This document shows, one piece after another, positions 22,536-32,049 of a stretch of DNA of 64,000 nt. Origin of the DNA: Paenibacillus sp. CAA11. Its GTDB lineage: Bacteria; Bacillota; Bacilli; Paenibacillales; Paenibacillaceae. The DNA is taken from the NCBI RefSeq assembly GCF_003060825.1, contig NZ_CP028922.1:2897001-2961000 (forward strand), written 5' to 3'. A program made the position numbers and the translations under genes. The notes under the pieces were generated by a model. It was not told the origin of the DNA. It ran no database searches and saw only the letters and a list, made by a program, of their open reading frames with translations. The stretch's first letter is position 1; each line of letters opens with the position of its first letter.

Positions 22536-24581
22536 CTAATCGATGAGCTCTCCTTGCAAAATCTGCTCCGCCTGCAAATATTGCCGCAGCGGAGCATACA
22601 CCGGCGAGGTCCAGAATGCCTCGCCGGCCACCAGTGCGGCGGCATCGTCCCGCGCCGCCTCAAGCACGGCATAATCGCCGACCATGTCCGCGATTCTAAA
22701 TTCCGGCACGCCGCTCTGCTTCGTGCCGAAGAAATCACCGGGACCGCGCAGCTCAAGGTCCCGCCTTGCAACCTCGAAGCCGTCGTCCGTTTCGGTCATG
22801 ACCTTCATCCGTTCCTGACCGACCTCCGACTTCGGATCCGCCATGAGCACGCAGTAGGAAGCGTGCTCCCCCCGGCCGACCCGGCCTCGCAGCTGATGCA
22901 GCTGCGACAACCCAAAACGGTCGGCATCCATAATGACCATCAGGGTCGCATTCGGCACATCGACCCCGACCTCAACCACCGTAGTCGAGACCAGAAGCTG
23001 AACCTCATTCGCATAGAAGGCGCGCATAACTTCATCCTTCTCCGCGGCGCTCATCCGTCCATGCAGCAGCCCGACCTTAAAATGAGGGAACGCCTGCTGC
23101 ATCGCCACATAAAGATCAATGGCATTCTGCACATCAAGCTTGTCCGATTCCTCGATCAGCGGGCAAATGAGATAGGCCTGCCGCCCTTCCCCAATTTCAC
23201 GGGAAATAAATCCTAGCACTCGGTCCATCATATCCGTCTTAACCCAATAGGTGGATATCGGTTTGCGGCCTTTAGGCCGCTCTGAAATCGTCGAGACATC
23301 CATATCCCCGAACGCGGTAATCGCCAAGGTGCGGGGAATCGGAGTCGCCGTCATCGTAAGCACGTCAGGGTTAAAGCCTTTGCGCCGCAAAATGCTGCGC
23401 TGATTCACGCCAAAGCGATGCTGTTCATCCGTAACCACCAGGCTCAAAGCCCGGAAGAAGACATCCTCCTGAATTAGAGCATGAGTGCCAACCACGATGT
23501 CGATCATCCCCATTTGAAGCGAAGCCAGTAAATCCTTGCGCTTGCGGCCGTTCACACTGCCTGTAAGCAGACCTACTGTGATACCGAACGGTTCAAACAG
23601 CTTTGTCAGTGAGCGGACATGCTGCTCGGCCAAGATTTCCGTGGGAACCATAAAGGCCCCCTGATAACCCGACTTCACGGCCGCATATAAGGCTATAGCT
23701 GCAATAACGGTCTTTCCTGAACCTACATCTCCCTGCAGCAGCCGATTCATACAGTACGGGGAGCGCATATCCTTCAGAATTTCCAGCTCTACCTTCTTCT
23801 GCGCATCGGTCAGCTCAAAGGGCAGGCTGCGGACGAATTCTCGCACCGTAGCATTATCCACCTCATGCCTAACCCCATCCATCCGTTCTTGATTCATGGC
23901 CCGGTAGGCCTGGAGCTTCAGCTGAAATAAGAAAAGCTCTTCATAAACCATACGGCGACGTGCCTGCTGCCCCTCCTCACTGTCCAGCGGCTGATGAATC
24001 CGCTGAATAGCCCGGCTGCGAGGCATAAGCTTGTATTTCTGTACAAGCTCAGGAGGCAAAACTTCAGAAATCATCCCTCCGAACTGGGCCAAAGCCTGAT
24101 TCATCGTCTTGCGCATCCATGCCTGGGTAATCTTCCCCCCTACCGAATAGACCGGTTGGAGCGTTCCGCTGCGAACTGTTCCCTTATCAGGGAACTCTGA
24201 TTCGGATACCGTCATTTGCTGACGTTTTAAGTCCCATTTCCCTGTTAAAGTAATTTCTCGCCCAGGTGTAAGCTGGTCCTTTAGAAAATGGCGGTTGAAC
24301 CAGGTGGCATTAAACATCCACTCATCCGCCATCATCTTGCAGGTCAGCCTAGACTTCTTACCGTAGCGCTGCAGTACAGGGATGCCAAACACTTTGGCCT
24401 GCACGGTTACTTTATCTCCATCCTTCACTTCGCTCAAACTGCGAAGCCGATAGTCCTCATAACGAAATGGATAGTATTCTAGTAGATCATTCACCGTAAA
24501 GACGCCAAAGGCGTGAAGCTCTCCCTCTTTGAGAGCACTCACGCCGCTGATCTGCCGTACGGAAATTTTAGTTAATTCCAT
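22536..24581 (-). CDS. recG: ATP-dependent DNA helicase RecG
   Basis: 681 residues. Remodels stalled forks and Holliday junctions. An N-terminal wedge/OB domain (residues 1-180) precedes the two RecA-like lobes: Walker A 'LLQGDVGSGKTVIAAIA', 'DEQHRFGVNQR' (RecG form of motif II), 'TMTATPIPRTL' (motif III) and 'QLHQLRGRVGRGEHASYC' (motif VI). The C-terminal TRG region 'GFEVARRDLELRGPGDFFGT' is typical. In B. subtilis recG also lies downstream of fakA, with sdaA genes between; here a degV gene fills that place. Confidence 0.97.
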   Translation of the reverse strand: MELTKISVRQISGVSALKEGELHAFGVFTVNDLLEYYPFRYEDYRLRSLSEVKDGDKVTVQAKVFGIPVLQRYGKKSRLTCKMMADEWMFNATWFNRHFLKDQLTPGREITLTGKWDLKRQQMTVSESEFPDKGTVRSGTLQPVYSVGGKITQAWMRKTMNQALAQFGGMISEVLPPELVQKYKLMPRSRAIQRIHQPLDSEEGQQARRRMVYEELFLFQLKLQAYRAMNQERMDGVRHEVDNATVREFVRSLPFELTDAQKKVELEILKDMRSPYCMNRLLQGDVGSGKTVIAAIALYAAVKSGYQGAFMVPTEILAEQHVRSLTKLFEPFGITVGLLTGSVNGRKRKDLLASLQMGMIDIVVGTHALIQEDVFFRALSLVVTDEQHRFGVNQRSILRRKGFNPDVLTMTATPIPRTLAITAFGDMDVSTISERPKGRKPISTYWVKTDMMDRVLGFISREIGEGRQAYLICPLIEESDKLDVQNAIDLYVAMQQAFPHFKVGLLHGRMSAAEKDEVMRAFYANEVQLLVSTTVVEVGVDVPNATLMVIMDADRFGLSQLHQLRGRVGRGEHASYCVLMADPKSEVGQERMKVMTETDDGFEVARRDLELRGPGDFFGTKQSGVPEFRIADMVGDYAVLEAARDDAAALVAGEAFWTSPVYAPLRQYLQAEQILQGELID

Positions 24582-24599
24582 ATGAATCGACCCCTCGCT

Positions 24600-25469
24600 T
24601 TAAGCAGGCCACACAAACACGGCAACGATGCCGGGCCCCACATGGGTACCTACAACTGCCCCAATATCTGAACGCACAACCTCGTGCAGTGTGAAATGCT
24701 TGGATAGTTCCTCTATGAACTCTCCGGCCAGCTCCGGATTGACGCCGTCGCACACGGCCACGTTAATATCTTTGTGATCCCCAAAATCATTCTGGAACAG
24801 CTCGATAATTCGGGCAACCGCCTTCCTACGCCCACGGGCTTTATCTGCTGCATAGATTACACCTTCTTCATCTACGGAAAGAATGGGCTTGATATTAAGC
24901 AAGGTGCCCAGCAGTGCCGCTGCTCTCCCTACGCGTCCTCCTTTTTGCAGATATTCCATCGTATCTACTAAGAAATAGAGATGACGCGCTTTGCGAAGCC
25001 GCTCTACCTCGGCCGCAATTTCCTCCACTGAAGCCCCTGCTTCAGCGAGGCGGGCCGCCGCAACAACCTGAAGGCCAAACCCATAGGAAGCGCACCGCGA
25101 ATCAATAACTGTAATATCCAAGGAGCGCCCCAGCTCCTCTTCCAGCATTTCTTTGCCTAGCAGGGCGGACTGGAACGTTCCGCTCATACCGGTTGAAATA
25201 TGAATTGAAATAATAGGGGACTCTGGATAGAGCTGAAGCAGCTCACGATAGACCTCCGTATATTCCGAAGGGGAGGTCTGCGATGTTGTAGGGAGCTCGC
25301 GTGTCTGCAGAAGCCGCTCATAGAACTGCTCTGCCGTCATATCTACACCTTCTAGATAGGACTTCTCTCCAAACATCACCCGCATCGGGATAACTTTAAT
25401 CTTATGCTTCTCTACCGTCTCTCTTGGGATGTCCGCTGTGCTGTCTGTGACAATGATCGGTTGTGCCAA
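24600..25469 (-). CDS. DegV family fatty-acid-binding protein
   Basis: 289 residues starting with TTG. The DegV fold binds a fatty acid and presents it to the FakA kinase. 'IIVTDSTADIP' at the N-terminus, 'TTSQTSPSEY', 'SIHISTGMSGTFQSALL' and 'VDTMEYLQKGGRVGRAAAL' are the family blocks that line the ligand pocket. It lies 30 bp downstream of fakA, so the kinase and its carrier (FakB role) are made from one transcript. Confidence 0.93.
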   Translation of the reverse strand: MAQPIIVTDSTADIPRETVEKHKIKVIPMRVMFGEKSYLEGVDMTAEQFYERLLQTRELPTTSQTSPSEYTEVYRELLQLYPESPIISIHISTGMSGTFQSALLGKEMLEEELGRSLDITVIDSRCASYGFGLQVVAAARLAEAGASVEEIAAEVERLRKARHLYFLVDTMEYLQKGGRVGRAAALLGTLLNIKPILSVDEEGVIYAADKARGRRKAVARIIELFQNDFGDHKDINVAVCDGVNPELAGEFIEELSKHFTLHEVVRSDIGAVVGTHVGPGIVAVFVWPA

Positions 25470-25498
25470 GCTGTTACCCCCTCTGTCTTATCTTACGG

Positions 25499-27292
25499 TT
25501 AGGCTTCTACCGAGAACAGATAGTAATAAATCGGCTGGCCGCCCGTATGAATTTCTACTTCTGCTTCAGGATAGCGTTCCTTGAGCCAGCCCGATAACAG
25601 CAGTGTATCGTTCTCATCGGCCTCTTCACCGGTCAGGATCGTAACAATCTCCTCCCCGGTCTGGATCATTTTGGAGAGCAGCTCCTGACAAGTTGCAATC
25701 AAGCCTTCCTCTGTGGCTACGATCTTGGAATCAGCAATACCGATGTAATGCCCGGCCCGGATCTCAAGCTCATCAAAAACGGTATCGCGTACCGCATAAG
25801 TAACCTGCCCTGTCTTCACATGGGCTACCGCAGCCAGCATACTGCTCTCATTCCAATCCGTGCTTTCATCCTCCTGGAAGGCGAAGGCGGCTGCAATGCC
25901 TTGCGGGATGCTCTTGCTCGGAATAACGGTTACGCTGCGCTCTTCTTCCAGCAGTTCCCTCGCTTGCTGAGCAGCAAGAACAATGTTGGAATTATTGGGA
26001 AGAATAAAGACATGCTGCGCAGAAATCGACTGAATCGCTTTAACAAAATCCTCCGTACTCGGATTCATGGTCTGACCGCCGGATAATACGATATCCACAC
26101 CGAGACTGGTGAAAATATCAGATATTCCCTGTCCCGAGGCCACAGCAATAAAGCCGTATGGCGCAATTTCATCCGCAGGCGGGATCGCCGGCTCTGCAGT
26201 TCTAGGCGGCTCTGCCGGAATATCCGCGAACAGCTCAGGCGCAGGAGCAATATCCATTCCAGCCGTGAGCAAATCCCGGTGCTGCTCTCTCATGTTCAAA
26301 ATATGAATTTGAGTAATCTCCCCGTAACGAAGCGCTAAATTCAACACTTCTCCCGGTGCCTTGGAGTGTACATGAACTTTGATTACTTCATCATCAGCAA
26401 TCACGATAATGGAGTCCCCGTTCTGGGATAGGGCTCTCCGGAACGACTCCTCATCAAATGGCGTTCCTTTGGCTTCGCCCAGCTGACGGTTAATGAAGAA
26501 CTCCATATCATATAAGAATTCAATATCCTCCGTCTCTAGCTTTGCCTGTGCAGATACAGGAGCGTCCACGGCCGGGCGGGATTCAGTGGCATAAGCAGCT
26601 GCAGCCTGGACCGGTATGGAAGCTTGTCCTACAGATACTGCAGGTGCTGTCTTTAGCTCCGGCTGGTAACTTGTGGTGCCGGATAAATAATCATAGAAGC
26701 CCTGATAAATATAGACAAGGCCCTGTCCACCGGAGTCCACCACACCTACTTGCTTGAGCACAGGCAGCAGCTCTGGGGTTTGGGACAAAGCTTCCTTGGC
26801 TTTGGATAGCACCTCTCCCATGAGCTCCGTAATATTCGATGTGCGCCGGGCTATATAGACAGCATGCTTTGCGGCTTCTTTGGCTACAGTCAAGATCGTG
26901 CCCTCTACCGGTTTAACCACCGCTTTATATGCTGTATCCACCCCATTCTGTAACGCAGCAGCAAATTGCGTAGGACTAAGCTCTTCGTATGAAGCCGAGT
27001 AGCGGCTGAAGCCGCGGAATAATTGAGATAATATAACGCCCGAGTTGCCCCGTGCGCCCATAAGGAGGCCTTTGGATAATACACCCGCACGAGCGCCTAC
27101 ACCGCCGGCTCCGTTTCTTCGCAATTCAGTTACCCCGGCTGTCATCGTTAGATTCATGTTTGTTCCAGTGTCCCCATCAGGCACCGGGAACACATTCAAG
27201 GAATTGACGTGTTCGGCATGTTGTTCAAGCTGTTCCGCTCCGGCCAATACCATTGCGGTGAAATCTGTTCCAATTAGAGAACGCTTACTCAA
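25499..27292 (-). CDS. fakA: DAK2-domain fatty acid kinase FakA (YloV)
   Basis: 597 residues. Phosphorylates DegV-bound exogenous fatty acids. The DhaL/DAK2 domain (1-200) has 'NVFPVPDGDTGTNMNLTM' with the metal-binding aspartates and 'GARGNSGVILSQLFRG' for nucleotide. A C-terminal DegV-like fold follows. Two Pro/Ala-rich insertions, about residues 218-255 and 350-375, are longer than in B. subtilis YloV and look like flexible linkers. The start is TTG behind AAGGGG. In B. subtilis the Asp23 gene yloU lies directly upstream; here it is 33 kb away (60212). Confidence 0.92.
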   Translation of the reverse strand: MSKRSLIGTDFTAMVLAGAEQLEQHAEHVNSLNVFPVPDGDTGTNMNLTMTAGVTELRRNGAGGVGARAGVLSKGLLMGARGNSGVILSQLFRGFSRYSASYEELSPTQFAAALQNGVDTAYKAVVKPVEGTILTVAKEAAKHAVYIARRTSNITELMGEVLSKAKEALSQTPELLPVLKQVGVVDSGGQGLVYIYQGFYDYLSGTTSYQPELKTAPAVSVGQASIPVQAAAAYATESRPAVDAPVSAQAKLETEDIEFLYDMEFFINRQLGEAKGTPFDEESFRRALSQNGDSIIVIADDEVIKVHVHSKAPGEVLNLALRYGEITQIHILNMREQHRDLLTAGMDIAPAPELFADIPAEPPRTAEPAIPPADEIAPYGFIAVASGQGISDIFTSLGVDIVLSGGQTMNPSTEDFVKAIQSISAQHVFILPNNSNIVLAAQQARELLEEERSVTVIPSKSIPQGIAAAFAFQEDESTDWNESSMLAAVAHVKTGQVTYAVRDTVFDELEIRAGHYIGIADSKIVATEEGLIATCQELLSKMIQTGEEIVTILTGEEADENDTLLLSGWLKERYPEAEVEIHTGGQPIYYYLFSVEA

Positions 27293-27582
27293 TGAGAATT
27301 CCCCTTCCTAGCTAGATACGCGTACGCCTTGGCCCCGCAGCCTGCAGGCTGTAAGCCGGTTTGGCGTTTAGTTAGAAATGCTTATATAGTCAACAAACCC
27401 GAAAAAATATATAAGTATTAGTTATATATAAAACATTTTCCGGAGATTGGTCTATCCTTTTATTGAACTTTAAGACCTGCTTTTAGTTCAAAAATATTAT
27501 GGGCTATTCAACATTGTACTATAAGAGAGAGGAGAAATAAATAAAAGATGCCAACCCTGCCTAAATAATGTTTACACAGCTG
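27293..27582. other. AT-rich intergenic region between divergent fakA and rpmB
   Basis: About 290 bp, very AT-rich in the middle (27390-27540). Both genes must be promoted from here, but a clear fakA promoter is not visible, and no remnant of the Asp23 gene found here in B. subtilis is seen. Confidence 0.5.
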
Positions 27583-27612
27583 TTGACGTAGCTTTTTTTG
27601 CTGTGATATTAT
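27583..27612 (+). promoter_or_regulatory. rpmB promoter
   Basis: TTGACG (27583-27588), 18-bp spacer, TATTAT (27607-27612), 55 bp before the start codon. Confidence 0.75.
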
Positions 27613-27666
27613 ATTTAAAGTGTTGTGTTTTCAAGATAGTTGTCTTGGAATAAGGAGGTGTATTCA

Positions 27667-27855
27667 ATGTCCCGCAGATGTTATGTTACAGGCAAGAAGC
27701 CAAGCAGCGGTAACCACGTGTCTCACGCTAACAACCGCAATCGGCGCTCTTGGGGCGTAAACGTGCAGAAAGTACGGATCTTGGTCAACGGCAAGCCGAA
27801 GCGCGTATACGTAAGTACCCGTGCGCTGAAGTCCGGCAAAGTGACTCGCGTTTAA
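27667..27855 (+). CDS. rpmB: 50S ribosomal protein L28
   Basis: 62 residues, '[20 protein letters not shown]' with '[20 protein letters not shown]', the full bL28 pattern. ATG 27667 follows AAGGAGGTG; the frame extends nine codons upstream but without a site. A single cysteine is present, so this is the zinc-free (C-) form used when zinc is scarce or always in Bacillaceae. It has its own promoter and terminator, divergent from fakA and convergent with spoVM. Confidence 0.97.
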   Translation: MSRRCYVTGKKPSSGNHVSHANNRNRRSWGVNVQKVRILVNGKPKRVYVSTRALKSGKVTRV

Positions 27856-27875
27856 TTCCCTTATACGCATATAAA

Positions 27876-27912
27876 CAAAAAGCACCTTTTCCCGGGAGAG
27901 GTGCTTTTTTAA
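27876..27912 (+). terminator. rpmB terminator
   Basis: AAGCACCT and AGGTGCTT arms around TTTCCCGGGAG, followed by a TTTTTT run. Confidence 0.9.
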
Positions 27913-27968
27913 TGCCTTTCTACAGGTATCTTCAGTTATTGAAAGCGACACCCGTACGCCGTCTCTAT

Positions 27969-28049
27969 TTAATTTTTATGAAATGTATTGAGAACAGCCT
28001 TCACAAAACCTCCTAAGAACTTCGGCAGCTTAAATGTGTAAAATTTCAT
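27969..28049 (-). CDS. spoVM: Stage V sporulation protein M
   Basis: A 26-residue gene read directly: MKFYTFKLPKFLGGFVKA followed by VLNTFHKN. It matches B. subtilis SpoVM (MKFYTIKLPKFLGGIVRA) almost throughout. SpoVM is an amphipathic helix that recognises the convex forespore membrane, recruits SpoIVA and inhibits FtsH. Pro9 and the Lys/Phe faces required for curvature sensing are kept. The ATG follows GGGGAGGGTG. Its place between rpe and rpmB is the same as in B. subtilis, although thiN is missing. Confidence 0.95.
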   Translation of the reverse strand: MKFYTFKLPKFLGGFVKAVLNTFHKN

Positions 28050-28120
28050 GTTTCACCCTCCCCATCATTCTCATGGCTTCACCTTATTTTATGTTCCTGG
28101 TCCATAGCCTGTGTATTCAT

Positions 28121-28163
28121 GCACAAAAAAAAGGCTACATGAGAATCGTGCTCATGTAACCAT
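28121..28163 (-). terminator. rpe terminator
   Basis: GGTTACATGAG and CTCATGTAGCC with a seven-base loop, followed by TTTTTTTTGTGC on the minus strand. It separates spoVM from the rlmN-rpe operon, so spoVM must have its own promoter between 28050 and 28120. Confidence 0.9.
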
Positions 28164-28243
28164 TTTTATGCGAACCGGGCACCGCCTATTCCTTAATGGC
28201 GAAGAGCGTGCCTGTCCCTTTTCATGATTTTAAACAAAAGACC

Positions 28244-28912
28244 TTATTGACCTTGTACAGCAATACTGCTGCGAAGATCCGCAATCGCAGATGCCCGGTC
28301 GCTGCGGCCAAATACCGCACTGCCGGCAACAAGCACATCGGCTCCTGCTTCAACGACAAGCGGAGCAGTCTCCGCCGTAATTCCGCCATCGACCTCAACA
28401 TGAAGCTCAGGAATTCCATACTTCACCTGGAGCTCGCGAACCTCCCGAATCTTGCGCAAGGTTCCAGGGATGAAGGCTTGTCCTCCAAAACCGGGATTTA
28501 CAGTCATGATCAGGACCAAATCCAAGTATTCCAGCACTTCAGCAATCGCCGAAACCGGGGTTCCCGGGTTAAGGGCAACCCCTGCCTTCACTCCGTGCTC
28601 CTTAATCAGATGAATCACCCGGTGCAGGTGTACACATGCCTCGGCATGAACGGTAATAAAATGAGCTCCTGCCTTAGCAAACGCCGGAACATAGTTCTCA
28701 GGCTGTTCAATCATTAAATGAACATCTAGAGGAAGCGTCGTATCCGGAGCAATCGACTGCATAACCATCGGTCCAAACGTCAGGTTTGGCACAAAATGTC
28801 CGTCCATGACATCCACATGGATCCAGTCTGCTCCGCCAGCTTCCACCTCCTGCACCTCGGCGCTCAATTTGGAAAAATCCGCAGATAAAATGGATGGGGC
28901 TATTTTAATCAT
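28244..28912 (-). CDS. rpe: Ribulose-phosphate 3-epimerase
   Basis: 222 residues; interconverts ribulose-5-P and xylulose-5-P in the pentose phosphate pathway. '[13 protein letters not shown]' at the N-terminus, '[18 protein letters not shown]' with the metal-binding His and Asp, '[12 protein letters not shown]' for phosphate and '[10 protein letters not shown]' with the catalytic Asp identify it. ATG 28912 behind GGAGGTACTG, five bases after rsgA ends. Confidence 0.96.
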   Translation of the reverse strand: MIKIAPSILSADFSKLSAEVQEVEAGGADWIHVDVMDGHFVPNLTFGPMVMQSIAPDTTLPLDVHLMIEQPENYVPAFAKAGAHFITVHAEACVHLHRVIHLIKEHGVKAGVALNPGTPVSAIAEVLEYLDLVLIMTVNPGFGGQAFIPGTLRKIREVRELQVKYGIPELHVEVDGGITAETAPLVVEAGADVLVAGSAVFGRSDRASAIADLRSSIAVQGQ

Positions 28913-28917
28913 ATCGG

Positions 28918-29826
28918 TCAGTACCTCCGTTTCTTCTCTTTCATCTCTAGGTAGAATTGTAAATAATGCTCATAACGGCTGGAAGCAATCTCCCCACGTT
29001 CGACCGCTTCCCTGACCTGGCAGCCAGGCTCATGCTGGTGGCTGCATCCTCGGAACTTACACTCTGCTGCATAGTCTTCAAATTCACGGAAGCATGGCGA
29101 GAGCTCCTCTACGCCAAGCTCCAGAAAGTCCAGCTGGCTAAACCCTGGTGTGTCGGCTACAAACCCTCCGTTATCCAGCTCGATCAGCTCTACATGCCGG
29201 GTCGTATGACGACCCCGTCCAAGGCGAAGGCTGATTTCGCTAGTCTCAAGCTGAAGGCCTGGCAGCATCGCATTTAGCAAGGAAGACTTGCCGACACCTG
29301 ATTGTCCGGCAAATACACTAATCTCACCGGCAAGCCGCCGCTTCACTTCTTCCGTACCTTCGCCTTTCAAAGAGCTTGTCACCAATACCTCATAGCCGAT
29401 CTTACGGTAGAGCTCAACCGTCTGCCGGGTAAGCTCTGCAGCAGAACCATCTTCGTTTCCGCTTAATAAATCCTGCTTGGTCAAGCAGATCAGCGTGCGA
29501 AGACCCGCATGCTCGATATGTACAAGAAACTTGTCGAGCAGCTGAAGATTCAGGTCAGGCTCCCGCAAAGAGAAAAGCAGAACCGCTAAACGGGCATTCG
29601 CCACGGGGGGACGGATCAGCTCCGTCTCCCGCGGCAGAATTTCATCCACTGTGCCTTCCCCGTTCTCCGTCGGTGTATACAGCACATGATCCCCGACAAG
29701 CGGAGTGATCCCCTTCTTCTTAAAGATCCCCCGGCCCCGGCATTGAACCCATTCCTGGTCCAGACCTCCGCTCGGCTTCACATAATAATACCCGCTTAAT
29801 GCTTTTACGATTAGACCTTCAGGCAT
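28918..29826 (-). CDS. rsgA: Ribosome small subunit-dependent GTPase A
   Basis: 302 residues; a circularly permuted GTPase that checks late 30S assembly. N-terminal OB fold (1-70), then G4 'LTKQDLL', G1 '[15 protein letters not shown]' and G3 'DTPGFSQL' in permuted order, followed by the zinc knuckle '[14 protein letters not shown]'. B. subtilis YloQ is the orthologue; it is also a substrate of PrkC, encoded immediately upstream. Confidence 0.96.
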   Translation of the reverse strand: MPEGLIVKALSGYYYVKPSGGLDQEWVQCRGRGIFKKKGITPLVGDHVLYTPTENGEGTVDEILPRETELIRPPVANARLAVLLFSLREPDLNLQLLDKFLVHIEHAGLRTLICLTKQDLLSGNEDGSAAELTRQTVELYRKIGYEVLVTSSLKGEGTEEVKRRLAGEISVFAGQSGVGKSSLLNAMLPGLQLETSEISLRLGRGRHTTRHVELIELDNGGFVADTPGFSQLDFLELGVEELSPCFREFEDYAAECKFRGCSHQHEPGCQVREAVERGEIASSRYEHYLQFYLEMKEKKRRY

Positions 29827-29874
29827 TCTTCGGCCCCGCTTTCGTGTAAGTCTTCAATGAGTATAGCGGCTATC

Positions 29875-32049
29875 CTAGTTATCCTTTTTCTTGTCGTGCC
29901 CTTTTCCCTTATTGTTGGAACGCGCCTTCTCTGCCGTTGCATTTCCATTGCCGGAAGCCAGCTCGTTATTCTGACGCTCCACCATGCCGGTTACATCATC
30001 CGGGTTATCTACATCTGGATTATCCGGCTCGGTGTATTTCTCGTCCTGTTCTTGTTGAGCGGTTCCCGGGAGCTCCGGCACAGGAACAGTTCCCTGCTTG
30101 GCATCAATATAGCTTACAGGGAGAGAGCCGATCTGCTGACCATCCCGGAAGATGGACACGTATCCGTCTTTCTTCGGATCCAGTACCAAATCTACAGACA
30201 ATGTCTGCAGGGTATTAATCGACTTGGTTCCCCAATCCTTATTGTCGCCCGTAGCATCAGAATAGACAATCCGAATCTTGCTGTTCTTGCCGGACTCAGC
30301 CGGTGCTACTGGGATGCCATAGGAATACGTAATCGCATCGGCGGGATAACCGCTGCTGACGGTAATCTTCACTTCCGTACCAGGCTCGGCGGAATCACCG
30401 GGCTTATACGGCCACTGGTCCATGACCTTGCCCTTCTCCACTGAATAACTGGACTGCTCTTCAATGCCGTCATTCGCGAGCTTTAGCCCCAGCTTCTCGA
30501 TGGCAGCCTTGGCCTCCTTCACCGTCTTCCCTGAGAGGTCATCCATCGCTACCGTAGCTTTCCCCTTGCTGACAGTAAGCTGGATGCTGACTGTATCCGC
30601 ATCAATATCCGCATCAGCCGCCGGATTCTGTGCAGTTACATTCCCTTCCGTCTGATCGCTGAACTCATCCACTCGGTTAATCGCTTCGGCCTTCACTCCA
30701 AGGTCCAACAGCTTCTGCCGGGCCTCCTCATAAGTGATACCGGTCAATGGCGGCATTTTAACCGTCGGCTTCTCGCTCGCCACGGAAATTTCAATCGTTG
30801 AGCCTTCCTTGACCTCTGAGCCTTCCGGCTTGCTCTGCTCATAGACCGTTCCCGGAGCAACGTCTTCCTTGTACTCTCGTTTGATCTCCGAACCAACCTC
30901 AAGCTTGACTTCAGCCAGTTTGGCCCGAGCTTGATCTTCGGTCAGTCCTATTACTTTAGGCACCGTTACTGTTGGAACAATAAACATTTTATTAAAATAC
31001 CAGGTGAGCCCCAGCAAAATAGCAATAACAACGAGAACAATCCCCGCCCACATCGCAGGCTTTTTCCGATTCTTCTTGCCCTTGGACGAAGAATCCGGCT
31101 CAGGAACGGGCGCTTCTTCCTCCCGGGTCCGTCTAACACCGGATGACTTAGACTGCGGCTTGATCGCCGGAATAATTCGCGTGCTATCCTCATCCATGTC
31201 GTCGAAAGCGATCTTGGTCTCCGTTCTGCGCTCCGGAAGCAGACAAGTCTCCAGATCCAGCTGCATTTCCTTGGCAGATTGATAACGTTCATTTGGATTC
31301 TTGCGCATCGACTTCAGAATGATGTTCTCTACGCTCTGCGGAATCATCGGATTGAGTCGCCTTGGCTCCTCAAACTCCTCCTGCAAATGCTTCAGCGCTA
31401 CACTAATCGGACTTTCTCCTAAGAAAGGAAGATGTCCTGTAAGCATCTGATAGAGAACGATCCCGAGAGAGTATAAGTCCGATTTCTCCCCGGCGGCCAC
31501 GCCCTTGGCATGCTCGGGAGAGAAGTAATGAACCGAACCTACCACAGAGCCTGTCTGCGTGATCGTTGTGGAAGTAACAGCCCGGGCAATTCCGAAATCA
31601 GTCACCTTCACACGGCCGTTACGGCCGATCAGAATATTATGCGGTTTAATATCGCGATGGATAATTTGATTATGATGTGCATGGTCAAGCGCGTCGCAGA
31701 TCTGAGAAGCAATGCGAATCGCCTCATCGACTTGCAGCGGCGCTCTCTCCTTTATAATTTCATTAAGATTCTGGCCTTCCACATATTCCATAACAATATA
31801 ATGTGTATCTTCTTCCTGCCCTACATCGTAAATACTTACAACATTCGGGTGGGACAAAGAAGCCGCTGACTGGGCTTCCCGGCGGAAACGCCGGATAAAT
31901 TCTTCGTCGTGTACAAATTGTTGGCGCAGCACCTTAATGGCTACATTTCGGTTGAGGAGCAAATCCTGCGCTCGATACACGAGCGCCATTCCACCTCCGC
32001 CAATACGTTCAATAATTTGATAACGACCGCCCAATTCGTGACCGATCAT
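29875..32049 (-). CDS. prkC: Ser/Thr protein kinase PrkC with PASTA repeats
   Basis: A membrane-spanning Hanks-type kinase that senses peptidoglycan fragments and controls germination and wall synthesis. Residues 10-270 hold the kinase domain ('IGGGGMALVYRAQD', 'IHRDIKPHNILIG', 'VTDFGIARA'). A basic linker precedes one helix ('MWAGIVLVVIAILLGLTWY'), then three PASTA domains and a C-terminal Ig-like part ending in a Lys-rich disordered tail. ATG 32049 is chosen because AAAGGAG stands eight bases before; the GTG at 32058 touches the site. It overlaps the prpC stop by four bases (ATGA). Confidence 0.96.
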   Translation of the reverse strand: MIGHELGGRYQIIERIGGGGMALVYRAQDLLLNRNVAIKVLRQQFVHDEEFIRRFRREAQSAASLSHPNVVSIYDVGQEEDTHYIVMEYVEGQNLNEIIKERAPLQVDEAIRIASQICDALDHAHHNQIIHRDIKPHNILIGRNGRVKVTDFGIARAVTSTTITQTGSVVGSVHYFSPEHAKGVAAGEKSDLYSLGIVLYQMLTGHLPFLGESPISVALKHLQEEFEEPRRLNPMIPQSVENIILKSMRKNPNERYQSAKEMQLDLETCLLPERRTETKIAFDDMDEDSTRIIPAIKPQSKSSGVRRTREEEAPVPEPDSSSKGKKNRKKPAMWAGIVLVVIAILLGLTWYFNKMFIVPTVTVPKVIGLTEDQARAKLAEVKLEVGSEIKREYKEDVAPGTVYEQSKPEGSEVKEGSTIEISVASEKPTVKMPPLTGITYEEARQKLLDLGVKAEAINRVDEFSDQTEGNVTAQNPAADADIDADTVSIQLTVSKGKATVAMDDLSGKTVKEAKAAIEKLGLKLANDGIEEQSSYSVEKGKVMDQWPYKPGDSAEPGTEVKITVSSGYPADAITYSYGIPVAPAESGKNSKIRIVYSDATGDNKDWGTKSINTLQTLSVDLVLDPKKDGYVSIFRDGQQIGSLPVSYIDAKQGTVPVPELPGTAQQEQDEKYTEPDNPDVDNPDDVTGMVERQNNELASGNGNATAEKARSNNKGKGHDKKKDN

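Noticed and set aside
27293..27582. T-box or ribosomal protein leader before rpmB
   Set aside because: No T-box sequence and no long structured leader between the promoter and rpmB; only about 55 bases.
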